A DNA stretch of 9,871 nucleotides, taken from contig SEDG01000157.1 of assembly GCA_004295885.1 (NCBI GenBank), positions 1 to 9,871 on the forward strand, given 5' to 3'. Under the pieces are notes generated by a model. It was not told where the DNA came from. It saw only the letters and a list, made by a program, of their open reading frames with translations, and did no database searches. The number at the start of each line of letters is the position of its first letter. Positions within the stretch are counted from its first letter, which is position 1. The translations under genes were made by a program, and so were the position numbers. This stretch comes from Pedobacter sp. GTDB lineage: Bacteria; Bacteroidota; Bacteroidia; Sphingobacteriales; Sphingobacteriaceae. Of the stretch, positions 1-6,471 are shown one piece after another.

Positions 1-1226
1 CAATACTTCTTTTTTAATTGCAACAATGCTTGTGAGGTAAAGGCATTTTTCACAATAACGCCCGAGTCTTCATATTGTTTTACAACTGCATTGTTTTCGC
101 TTGGGATATTTTCTAACAAATAAAAACTTCTCGTTACATAATTATGTTGGTCTAGTGCTTTGCCATAGGCGAATAAAAATAAGCTTAAAGTGTTAATGAG
201 GATATTCTGAATGGAAGATTTGCCCAATTGCAGGCTTACGTTTTCGGCTACCTTATTAAAATGATAATGATTTTCCCAGAATGGATTAACTGGTAAATTC
301 TCGAATAAAACTTGAGAGTTGCGATAATCTCTCATCACTAGAATTTTAGAGAATATATGATTCGAGTTTACAATTAAAGCAGCGAACTGGGCTAATCTTA
401 ACGTCGGGAAGTTTTGCGGTCGCATTCGCATAAATTTCCATAGAGAAATATCAATAGGCTTTAAATTGTATTTCTTCTGAAGAAATAAGTATTCTCGCTT
501 CAACTGATTTGGATACTCATCTTCAAATTTTTGGTTCAAAAAACCTGCCTGCCCGAATATCATGGCTTCAATTTGTAGAGGATTGTCTTTATGCTTGGCA
601 AACAACTGTTGAGGTAACGATTGAGCCAGCATTTCCATTGGGACTACATTTACCTTAAAGCCAAAATTCCTAGCCATAAAATGATAAAAGGCTTCATCCC
701 AATCACCTTTTAACGCACTTAATTTATCATAAACCTCAGTCGATTTCTGCTCCAATCGTTCTACTAAAACACGAGATAAAAATCCATTAATTAAAAATTC
801 ATCGACTGCGTTAATTTGCCTTTCACAAGGAAAGCTATTTGTCGAGTTTATTAATTGCTCATAATTGGCTAATAAATATGGAGGGAAAAGTCCTTTTAGA
901 ATAAGCACAGGAAGTATGGTTCCGTCTTTTCTATAAATTAGTTCATCATCTTCATAAACTACGTGAAGAATAACGTTTTCATAAGCATTATCTACTTGAT
1001 GATGGTGTAAAAGCCAATCCGATGATTTGATATGAATTTCTACATTACCAACCCAAGTGGTATCGCCAATAATTAGTTTTGCCTTACTAAAATCTGGACC
1101 AGCATCTTTATTTAATGTTCCTTGCTGTAAAACCTCAATAGTTTCTCCAGTTGTAGTTCGCAATGTTCGAGCGCCATACAGTCTAAATTGCCAAATGAAA
1201 TGGAGAAATTCTTCAGGAAAATTCAT
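1..1226 (-). CDS. DUF2851 family protein (3' end outside window)
   Basis: I translated this frame from the ATG at 1226 down to position 1. It gives 408 codons with no stop, so the C-terminus lies beyond the window. The N-terminus has the family's usual form: an FxxFIWQF-like stretch near residue 10, a YGARTLRTTTGE segment near residues 20-30, and the hallmark NKDAGPDF with a following IGDTTWVGNVEIH-like strand near residues 45-65. These are typical of DUF2851, an uncharacterised family I know from Bacteroidota, usually a little over 400 residues, so only a short tail should be missing. No signal peptide or membrane segment is visible, so it is probably cytoplasmic. Its function is unknown to me and I do not assign one. 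It lies 84 bp downstream of the toxin-like gene on the same strand, and the short AT-rich gap may carry its own promoter. Confidence 0.9.
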   Translation of the reverse strand, partial: MNFPEEFLHFIWQFRLYGARTLRTTTGETIEVLQQGTLNKDAGPDFSKAKLIIGDTTWVGNVEIHIKSSDWLLHHHQVDNAYENVILHVVYEDDELIYRKDGTILPVLILKGLFPPYLLANYEQLINSTNSFPCERQINAVDEFLINGFLSRVLVERLEQKSTEVYDKLSALKGDWDEAFYHFMARNFGFKVNVVPMEMLAQSLPQQLFAKHKDNPLQIEAMIFGQAGFLNQKFEDEYPNQLKREYLFLQKKYNLKPIDISLWKFMRMRPQNFPTLRLAQFAALIVNSNHIFSKILVMRDYRNSQVLFENLPVNPFWENHYHFNKVAENVSLQLGKSSIQNILINTLSLFLFAYGKALDQHNYVTRSFYLLENIPSENNAVVKQYEDSGVIVKNAFTSQALLQLKKKY

Positions 1227-1310
1227 AACTGAAATTATACAATAAAAAAGAAGAATTTGAGGATTGCAGAAAATTTAACCTGTGGTTATAAGGATTAAAT
1301 TATAAGGAAA

Positions 1311-1637
1311 TTACAAACTTAGTTTACTCGCTTCAAAGGAATAATTATTAAAAATGTGGGTTATAAGAAATCTATTTTCTCGTTGTTCAAATAAAACATA
1401 CCACGTAGTTTTCTTATTCATTGAAATATGAATAAATTTTGAACCTAAATGATTTAATGATGAAGGTGTGTTGAATTGCTTTTTTGAACCAATGTTGCTT
1501 ATAATTTGGCTAATTTGCTTATCGACATAAAATTTTGAATTTTCTTTATAGCTGAAATAATCTTCGTAAAATATTTTTTCAATCAACGCAGTAAGATAGT
1601 AAACTGTTGATTTATCGAATACTACTGTTGTTTCCAA
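1311..1637 (-). CDS. Putative RelE/ParE-like toxin of a two-gene TA-like module
   Basis: The product is 108 residues. The C-terminal half has a run of beta-strand-like segments (FIHISMNKKTTWYVLFEQ near residues 68-85, then RFLITHIFNNYS near 88-99). This resembles the strand core of RelE/ParE-like and Bacteroidota 'plasmid stabilisation' proteins, in which a TTWYVxF strand is followed by xxI.xNN. The N-terminal half is helical (about residues 10-60). The only plausible start is TTG at 1637: an in-frame TGA sits 12 bases upstream, and the first in-frame ATG is about residue 73. The start lies inside the end of the upstream gene (16-bp overlap), which suggests translational coupling. The toxin role is inferred from length, fold-like pattern, and gene order after a small helical partner. 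It could instead be an uncharacterised Bacteroidota protein pair. Confidence 0.6.
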   Translation of the reverse strand: METTVVFDKSTVYYLTALIEKIFYEDYFSYKENSKFYVDKQISQIISNIGSKKQFNTPSSLNHLGSKFIHISMNKKTTWYVLFEQRENRFLITHIFNNYSFEASKLSL

Positions 1638-1879
1638 GGCAATGTATCAATGTGCTGATATATTTTTTCCTTGAATTCTTCACTTGTTAATCCATTATTC
1701 CACTTTTTTTCAAAATCGATTCCTATTGGAGTTGATTTCACATAGATGGCTTCACTTTCTTTAACAACTGACAAATCATCTTTTGACAAGATTTGAAGCA
1801 GTTTAACCTTTTCTTCAGGCTTTAGAGTATTTATTGCATCAAGCAACTCTTGAAACGTTAATAGATTTTGTTTTTTCAT
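1622..1879 (-). CDS. Small helical protein, putative antitoxin partner
   Basis: This is an 85-residue protein starting at ATG 1879. The N-terminal third (about residues 7-32) is an amphipathic helical region of the form LTFQELLDAINTLKPEEKVKLLQIL, common in antitoxin-like dimerisation or DNA-binding N-termini. The C-terminal part (about residues 50-82) is charged, with an LTSEEFKEKI helix of the kind that often wraps a toxin partner. It lacks a recognisable MazE, Phd or HTH motif that I could name. It is the first gene of a two-gene unit and overlaps the downstream toxin-like gene by 16 bp, the order and tight coupling usual for type II toxin-antitoxin operons. An antitoxin would be expected to repress its own promoter, but I see no clear operator palindrome upstream. 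The assignment rests on size, helix pattern and context, not on a firm family match. Confidence 0.55.
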   Translation of the reverse strand: MKKQNLLTFQELLDAINTLKPEEKVKLLQILSKDDLSVVKESEAIYVKSTPIGIDFEKKWNNGLTSEEFKEKIYQHIDTLPWKQQ

Positions 1880-1946
1880 TGGTACAGGTTTAATACTAAG
1901 TTAAACTTTTATACACCATACCCAAGAACTACCTTCTTTAAAATAT

Positions 1947-2038
1947 AAGCCCGATTGAAACGGAAAAACAAATGCTTCTTCGATGAAAGTTGAGATAGAA
2001 GCATTTTTTTTGAAGAGAAAAGCGGGACTGAAGGTAGC
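1947..2038. repeat. REP-like intergenic element (candidate dispersed repeat)
   Basis: Two related 13-mers bracket a hairpin: AAGCCCGATTGAA at 1947-1959 and AAGCGGGACTGAA at 2020-2032 (10 of 13 identical as direct copies). Their CCCG (1950-1953) and CGGG (2023-2026) cores can pair as an outer stem around the inner 9-bp stem at 1971-1979/1997-2005. Such nested, GC-flanked hairpins in AT-rich intergenic DNA resemble repetitive extragenic palindromes. It reminds me of short repeats seen between genes in Sphingobacteriaceae genomes, but only one copy is in this window, so dispersal is inferred. Confidence 0.45.
1971..2011 (-). terminator. Intrinsic terminator-like hairpin after the EamA exporter gene
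   Basis: AATGCTTCT (1971-1979) and AGAAGCATT (1997-2005) form a perfect 9-bp stem around a 17-nt loop. On the plus strand it is followed by eight T (2004-2011). On the minus strand the stem is followed by a T-rich stretch (TGTTTTTCC). The only genes here run on the minus strand, so it most likely ends the transcript of the exporter gene whose stop is about 57 bp upstream, while being able to act in both directions. It lies in the middle of the REP-like element. Confidence 0.6.
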
Positions 2039-2067
2039 CAAAAACCACAGACAATCACTTTCAAATG

Positions 2068-2973
2068 CTAAACAGCTTCTTTCTGTTTCCCCTTGTAGTT
2101 TGTTATAAAAACTCCCAATATAATTAATGCGGTAGCGATCAATAAATCATAAGTGATGACCTCATCTAAAATTAGCCATCCTAAAAATATAGCAATAATG
2201 GTATTGAAATAGGAAAGGATAGAAACCTTAGTTGCAGAGACTTTTTTTAGCGAGTAGTTATAACAAAAGTAGCCAATTATAGAACCAAACACACCTAAAT
2301 ATACAACAGCTAACAGACTTTCCAGACTCCAACTATTGGGCTCAATCTTTTCAGAGAACATAAATGCAAAAATTAATTGCACTACTGCAGAGAACACAAA
2401 TTGATAAAATAAATCGAGGAAAATATTTGAAGTTTGTTGGGTATACTTTTTAGTATAAATTGTTCCGATAGCCCAGCCCATAATGGCAATTGCCAAAAAC
2501 ATTATGCCTGTTTTATAATTGGGGTCTAACAAGTCGCTTAAACCGTCTCTAAATATAAAAGCTACACCTAAAAAACCAATAACTACGCCAACAACACCTT
2601 TTAAAGTTAATTTTTGCAAACCAATAATTACACAACCAATAAAAACCACAATCGGATTTAAGGCATTTAATAAGGATGTTAATCCGCTAGGAATACTTTG
2701 CTCGGCTACGGTTGTTAAGCCATTTGCAATGACAATCATTAAAGACGACAGCAAAATTTGTCTTCTTAAAGCTGGCCAACCAATCCATTTTAATTGGTTT
2801 TGCTTTAATAAAAAGATTAATAAGATTAATGACGCAATGGTTTGGCGCATGGCCGTTACAAACCAAGGCGGAATGGTATGAACAGCCACTCGGATACCCA
2901 AATAAGTTGTTCCCCAAACAATGGCAACAGCAAGTAAGGCCCCTATTAATTTAAAATCTGTTTTGTTGTTCAT
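2068..2973 (-). CDS. EamA/DMT-superfamily transporter (10-TM exporter)
   Basis: The 301-residue product has the two tandem EamA repeats of the drug/metabolite transporter superfamily, with about ten membrane helices: roughly residues 8-26, 37-56, 72-90, 97-119, 124-142, then 155-173, 186-206, 219-238, 248-268 and 275-292. Family features include the AIVWGTTYLGIRVA first helix, the PPWFVTAMRQ segment before helix 2, the L-N-x-L-N-P-I segment at the fourth helix (about 101-108), and GSIIGYFCYNYSLKKVSATKVS followed by LGWLILDE in the second half. It would sit in the inner membrane and export small metabolites such as amino acids or related compounds. The substrate cannot be read from the sequence. 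The length is normal. It begins at ATG 2973, 89 bp downstream of the pyrF stop, with a CAC-AAG repeat in that gap, and is followed by a terminator hairpin. Confidence 0.93.
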   Translation of the reverse strand: MNNKTDFKLIGALLAVAIVWGTTYLGIRVAVHTIPPWFVTAMRQTIASLILLIFLLKQNQLKWIGWPALRRQILLSSLMIVIANGLTTVAEQSIPSGLTSLLNALNPIVVFIGCVIIGLQKLTLKGVVGVVIGFLGVAFIFRDGLSDLLDPNYKTGIMFLAIAIMGWAIGTIYTKKYTQQTSNIFLDLFYQFVFSAVVQLIFAFMFSEKIEPNSWSLESLLAVVYLGVFGSIIGYFCYNYSLKKVSATKVSILSYFNTIIAIFLGWLILDEVITYDLLIATALIILGVFITNYKGKQKEAV

Positions 2974-2989
2974 TTATATTTATTTTAAC

Positions 2990-3015
2990 CACTAAGACAC
3001 ACAAAGTGCACAAAG
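2990..3015. repeat. Short CAC(T/A)AAG tandem motif in the pyrF-EamA gap
   Basis: Three near-identical heptamers occur in a row: CACTAAG (2990-2996), CACAAAG (3000-3006) and CACAAAG (3009-3015), spaced by 10 and 9 bases. On the minus strand this reads as repeated CTTTGTG ending 17 bases before the exporter ATG. The motif contains TTTG words like those of Bacteroidota promoters, but I could not place a correctly spaced -33/-7 pair. I recall similar CTTTGTG runs in intergenic DNA of many bacteria, so it may be a generic mini-repeat. Confidence 0.5.
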
Positions 3016-3062
3016 CAGTTTTAAAGATTTGAAGCTTAATGTGATTGACTATAGTTGTTTAC

Positions 3063-3893
3063 CTATATCAAGTCTGCAGCTTTCAAAATCTGCTCCATTT
3101 CTTGTTGCAATAACAAGGCTTCTTCCCTTGCTTTTTCGGCAAAATCCAAACCATTGCTAGCGTAAATGATACTTCTAGCAGCGTTAACCAATAATCCGCA
3201 TTGCGAATTTAAGCCATACTCACAAACAGCACTTAAACTTCCACCTTGTGCGCCTACGCCAGGAACAAGTAAAAAATGGTCTGGCGCCAAATGGCGGATA
3301 TTTTTGAACTCGTCTGGTTTGGTCGCACCAACAACATACATCAGCTGGTCAGTCGTAGCCCATTTTTGCGAAGTAGTAATTACTTGTTCGTATAATTTTT
3401 GGTTATCGCTCTGTTTAGCCTGAAAATCTTGACTGCCAGCATTTGAAGTTAAAGCCAAAAGAATTACCCATTTATTGGGATGATTTAAGAAAGGCGAAAC
3501 TGAATCTTTACCCATATAGGGCGCAACGGTAACGGAGTCGAAGCTCATCGCCGAACTTTCTTCATTAAAAAAAGCCTCCGCATACATTGCCGACGTATTT
3601 CCAATGTCTCCACGTTTAGCATCTGCAATGGTAAAAACATCTGTTGGAAAATGCTTCCAAGTATTTACCAAAGTTTCCCAACCTTTAACTCCCCTGCTTT
3701 CGTAAAATGCTGTATTTGGCTTATAAGCAACGCAAAGGTCGTGAGTTGCATCTATCAACTGTTTGTTAAACTCTAAAATCGGGTCGTTATATTTTAACAG
3801 GTGTTTCGGAAGTTTATCTAGCACTGGGTCTAGACCGATGCACAAAAAAGATTTTTTTTGTTGTATTTGCTCAAAAAGTTGTTCCTTGTTCAT
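3063..3893 (-). CDS. pyrF: Orotidine 5'-phosphate decarboxylase (type 2)
   Basis: This enzyme decarboxylates OMP to UMP, the last step of de novo pyrimidine synthesis, in the cytoplasm. The 276-residue length fits the longer type-2 PyrF subfamily rather than the roughly 230-residue E. coli form. Visible motifs are FLCIGLDP (16-23), where Asp22 follows the first barrel strand; AYKPN (56-60); the catalytic DAKRGDIGNT (91-100), with Lys93 and Asp91/Asp96 as the charged active-site network; TVAPYMGKDS (122-131); PGVGAQGG (211-218), a phosphate-binding loop; and VNAARSIIYA (236-245). All key residues are present and the barrel appears complete. ATG 3893 is chosen because the family starts only a few residues before this helix. 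A promoter -7-like box lies about 20 bp upstream. No pyrimidine-responsive leader is apparent. It is transcribed away from rho. Confidence 0.97.
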   Translation of the reverse strand: MNKEQLFEQIQQKKSFLCIGLDPVLDKLPKHLLKYNDPILEFNKQLIDATHDLCVAYKPNTAFYESRGVKGWETLVNTWKHFPTDVFTIADAKRGDIGNTSAMYAEAFFNEESSAMSFDSVTVAPYMGKDSVSPFLNHPNKWVILLALTSNAGSQDFQAKQSDNQKLYEQVITTSQKWATTDQLMYVVGATKPDEFKNIRHLAPDHFLLVPGVGAQGGSLSAVCEYGLNSQCGLLVNAARSIIYASNGLDFAEKAREEALLLQQEMEQILKAADLI

Positions 3894-4164
3894 TTTAATG
3901 GGAGAATGGTGCGCAAAGATGTCAAATTTCGATGGTTTTTTGCCGGCTTAAGTTTAAACAAATTGAATTATTTTTAAACAATTTTCATTTTTAGTTGGTT
4001 ATTAATTTTCAAATACATACAATTGTGCCATAATTCCCGAATGTTTATCTGAATATCCCAGAAAAATCTCAACCTAAATTATTTTATTGAATGTTTTTAA
4101 AAGCATTTTTCTGGTTATATTTTTTGATAAACTCAATTTAAAATTTCTCGACAAACACATATAA
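3894..4164. other. Divergent intergenic region between pyrF and rho
   Basis: This 271-bp, strongly AT-rich stretch has no convincing reading frame. It must hold the promoters of both pyrF (near 3913) and rho. A TATATTTT word at 4116-4123 is a possible -7 box for rho, with a leader of about 35-40 nt, but without a well-spaced -33 element. The 9-mer TTTAAACAA occurs twice, 20 bases apart (3953-3961 and 3973-3981). The remainder (about 3985-4110) could be a rho leader or upstream control region, and I see no recognisable riboswitch or RNA gene in it. Confidence 0.6.
3913..3921 (-). promoter_or_regulatory. Candidate -7 box of the pyrF promoter
   Basis: On the minus strand this reads CATCTTTGC, close to the Bacteroidota -7 consensus TAnnTTTG, with its near edge 19 bases before the pyrF ATG. 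That would give a short 5' leader. A second similar word, GAAATTTG, lies a few bases further upstream. I could not find a TTG -33 element at the usual 17-23 bp spacing, so the call rests on the -7 word and position only. Confidence 0.4.
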
Positions 4165-5994
4165 ATGTTTAATAAAACAGAATTAACTGAAAAGCTTACT
4201 GCAGAATTACGTGAGTTAGCAAAAAATGAAGGTGTTACCAACGCAGACGATTTGCGCAAGACTGACCTGATTGAACAAATACTAATACAACAAACCAACA
4301 AAAGCACTACTGCCGAGGTTATAGCAGAAACTGTAGCTCCAGTTAAGGAAGCAAGACCAAAGTTGGTTAAAGAAAGTAGCGACAAACCTCTTGCAAAAAA
4401 GAGAGCTCGTATTTCTAAAGACGATAAACCACAACCACAACAACCAGAAAGAGATAGAGTAACTTTGTTTGATGAGCCTCAAACTCGCAGACAGGAACCA
4501 GAAACTCAGCCTGAAGCTGAACCAACTACAGAAGTAGAAGAATTTGAACCACCAGTGGTAACTTTACCTCCAGATTTTGTAAGCGACCCACAGCGAATGG
4601 AAACTATTGCTGAGAAGCTGCAAAATCAAGCAAATAAACCTGCTACTCCAGTAAATCCAAATCAGTTAAATAAAAAAGACAGATTACCGAGAGAAGCAAG
4701 ACCTGCAAAAGAAGCTAAGGAAGTTGCCACAGGAGAAGAAAAACCTGCAAGTGAAGAAAGAGCACCGAGAGAGAATAACAATCGCCCTCAAAAAGGACAA
4801 AATAACCCAAACCAGAATAATCCCAACCAAAACGGCGGAAATCATAAGAATAACGAAACCAGTTATTCTAATTTAGATTTCGATAATACCATTACCAATG
4901 AAGGTGTTTTAGAAATTATGCCTGATGGATATGGTTTTTTACGTTCTGCAGATTACAATTATCTTTCATCACCAGATGATATCTACGTATCTCAATCGCA
5001 GATTAAATTATTCGGCTTAAAAACTGGAGATACGGTTAATGGTAGTATCCGCCCGCCAAAAGAAGGCGAAAAATATTTCCCATTAGTAAAAGTAGTGAGC
5101 ATTAATGGTCGTATCCCTGCAGATGTGCGTGATAGAGTTCCATTTGACTATTTAACTCCACTTTTCCCTACAGAAAAATTAAACTTATTTACAGATAGCA
5201 GCAATTACTCAACCCGCATCATGGACTTGTTTACCCCGATTGGTAAAGGTCAGCGTGGTTTAATTGTTGCACAACCAAAAACTGGTAAAACCAACTTATT
5301 AAAAGAGGTTGCTAACGCGATTGCGAAGAACCACCCAGAAGTTTATTTAATTATTTTATTAATTGATGAGCGTCCGGAAGAGGTTACTGATATGGCTCGT
5401 AGCGTGAGAGCAGAGGTTATTGCTTCTACTTTTGATGAACCAGCAGAGCGCCACGTAAAAATTGCCAATATAGTTCTAGAGAAATCTAAACGTTTGGTAG
5501 AATGTGGTCACGATGTGGTTATCCTTTTAGATTCGATTACGCGTTTAGCAAGGGCTTATAATACAACTGCTCCGGCTTCTGGTAAAATTTTATCAGGTGG
5601 TGTTGATGCAAACGCATTACATAAACCAAAACGTTTCTTTGGTGCTGCCCGTAATATCGAAAAAGGCGGTTCGTTAACAATTTTAGCCACTGCACTAACA
5701 GATACAGGCTCTAAAATGGATGAGGTAATCTTTGAAGAATTTAAAGGTACTGGTAACATGGAGCTGCAGTTAGACCGTAAATTATCTAACAAACGTATCT
5801 TCCCTGCTATTGACATTACTGCTTCAAGTACACGTAGAGACGATTTATTACTAGATAGAGAAAACCTACAACGTATTTGGGTATTGCGTAACCACTTGGC
5901 AGATATGAATTCTCAAGAAGCAATGGAATTGGTACAAGCGCAAATTAAAGGCACCAAAACCAATGAAGAGTTTTTATTAGGAATGAATGGATAG
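4165..5994 (+). CDS. rho: Transcription termination factor Rho with long N-terminal insert
   Basis: Rho is a hexameric, ATP-driven RNA helicase that ends transcription and acts on nascent RNA. Domains in order: the Rho-N helical domain (about 1-45, ending DLIEQILIQQ); a low-complexity insert (about 47-235) rich in E, K, P, Q, N and R with NPNQN repeats near 213-223; the cold-shock-like primary RNA site (about 236-320) with GYGFLRS (255-261); and the RecA-like motor. In the motor are Walker A QPKTGKT (370-376), DERPEEV (401-407), Walker B VVILLD ending at Asp456, the Q-loop LSGGVDANALHKPKRFF (476-492) and the R-loop KGTGNMEL (527-534). At 609 residues it is about 190 longer than E. coli Rho (419), all in the insert. 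The motor is intact. The ATG fits the family start. The rho stop is followed within 36 bp by a pssA remnant. Confidence 0.99.
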   Translation: MFNKTELTEKLTAELRELAKNEGVTNADDLRKTDLIEQILIQQTNKSTTAEVIAETVAPVKEARPKLVKESSDKPLAKKRARISKDDKPQPQQPERDRVTLFDEPQTRRQEPETQPEAEPTTEVEEFEPPVVTLPPDFVSDPQRMETIAEKLQNQANKPATPVNPNQLNKKDRLPREARPAKEAKEVATGEEKPASEERAPRENNNRPQKGQNNPNQNNPNQNGGNHKNNETSYSNLDFDNTITNEGVLEIMPDGYGFLRSADYNYLSSPDDIYVSQSQIKLFGLKTGDTVNGSIRPPKEGEKYFPLVKVVSINGRIPADVRDRVPFDYLTPLFPTEKLNLFTDSSNYSTRIMDLFTPIGKGQRGLIVAQPKTGKTNLLKEVANAIAKNHPEVYLIILLIDERPEEVTDMARSVRAEVIASTFDEPAERHVKIANIVLEKSKRLVECGHDVVILLDSITRLARAYNTTAPASGKILSGGVDANALHKPKRFFGAARNIEKGGSLTILATALTDTGSKMDEVIFEEFKGTGNMELQLDRKLSNKRIFPAIDITASSTRRDDLLLDRENLQRIWVLRNHLADMNSQEAMELVQAQIKGTKTNEEFLLGMNG

Positions 5995-6000
5995 TAGTGA

Positions 6001-6029
6001 GATTTGCGTATTGAGAATTGAGACAAATC
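6001..6029. repeat. Inverted and tandem mini-repeats at the rho/pssA junction
   Basis: GATTTG (6001-6006) and CAAATC (6024-6029) are perfect inverted copies flanking a loop that contains a tandem 7-mer, ATTGAGA, twice (6010-6016, 6017-6023). There is no T-run after the hairpin, so it is a poor intrinsic terminator. Its position exactly between the intact end of rho and the truncated pssA makes it a candidate rearrangement scar. Confidence 0.5.
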
Positions 6030-6030
6030 A

Positions 6031-6471
6031 TTGAAATTGAGCGATTACAGTTCTGAATATTTGCCTTATTTAGCCTTTATCATTACTGTATTTTCTGCAT
6101 TACGCTTAGCTAAGTTTAATATAGACGAAAGGCAAACGCAGGATTTTATTGGTTTAAATACACCAATGAATACATTATTTATTGTTTCATTGCCCTTTAT
6201 TGCGAAAGATTATCCCGAAATTATTGGCTCTTCAATTGCGTTAATTGCAATTATTGCGCTCACAAGCTTTCTATTAGTTAGCGAGATTAAAATTTTCTCT
6301 TTCAAGCTGGGTGATACAAGCTGGGCAAAAAACAAATTCAAATTTGTTTTTCTAATCGCTTCTTTAATACTGATTGGCTTCTTAAAATTTGTCGCGATTC
6401 CCTTCATACTGGTATTGTACATTAGTCTTTCCATACTACACTTTAGAAGCGAACCAAAATCAACTATTTAA
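6031..6471 (+). pseudogene. pssA: 5'-truncated phosphatidylserine synthase (CDP-alcohol phosphatidyltransferase) remnant
   Basis: The 146 codons match the C-terminal membrane half of Bacteroidota PssA: YLAFIITVFSALRLAKFNID (13-32), FIGLNTPMN (39-47, family form FIGLPTPAN), a EIKIFSFK...WAKNKFKF segment (85-105), and hydrophobic helices at about 13-27, 46-57, 65-83, 105-120 and 121-138. The N-terminal half, about 90-100 residues carrying the catalytic DGxxARx8GxxxDxxxD motif, is absent. A TGA at 6019-6021 closes the frame, and only the TTG at 6031 could start it, the first ATG being at codon 46. It could not make phosphatidylserine as it stands, so I call it a remnant, although the frame carries no internal stop. 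A working copy must exist elsewhere if the cell makes phosphatidylethanolamine. It overlaps the convergent HPt gene stop by 4 bp. Confidence 0.75.

Noticed and set aside
1057..1245. Plus-strand 62-aa reading frame
   Set aside because: It lies antisense inside the 5' end of the DUF2851 gene, whose protein matches a family. The plus-strand peptide has no recognisable feature.
2519..2917. Reading frames of 120 aa (plus) and 76 aa (minus) inside the exporter gene
   Set aside because: They are alternative frames of a clear membrane transporter, with no family signature of their own.
4074..4482. Two minus-strand frames (103 and 66 aa) over the rho start
   Set aside because: They are antisense to the Rho N-terminal domain and insert, and their Ser/Val/Leu-rich composition is the mirror of the low-complexity insert.
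4786..4860. Repetitive CCAAACC/AATAA-like DNA as a possible repeat array
   Set aside because: It is simply the codons of the NPNQN-rich disordered part of Rho, not a CRISPR or independent repeat.
6001..6029. Rho-independent terminator behind rho
   Set aside because: The 6-bp stem has a 17-nt loop and no following T-run, so it does not meet the pattern of an intrinsic terminator.
6210..6434. Minus-strand 74-aa frame within the pssA remnant
   Set aside because: It is antisense to a frame with clear PssA similarity and shows no recognisable domain.
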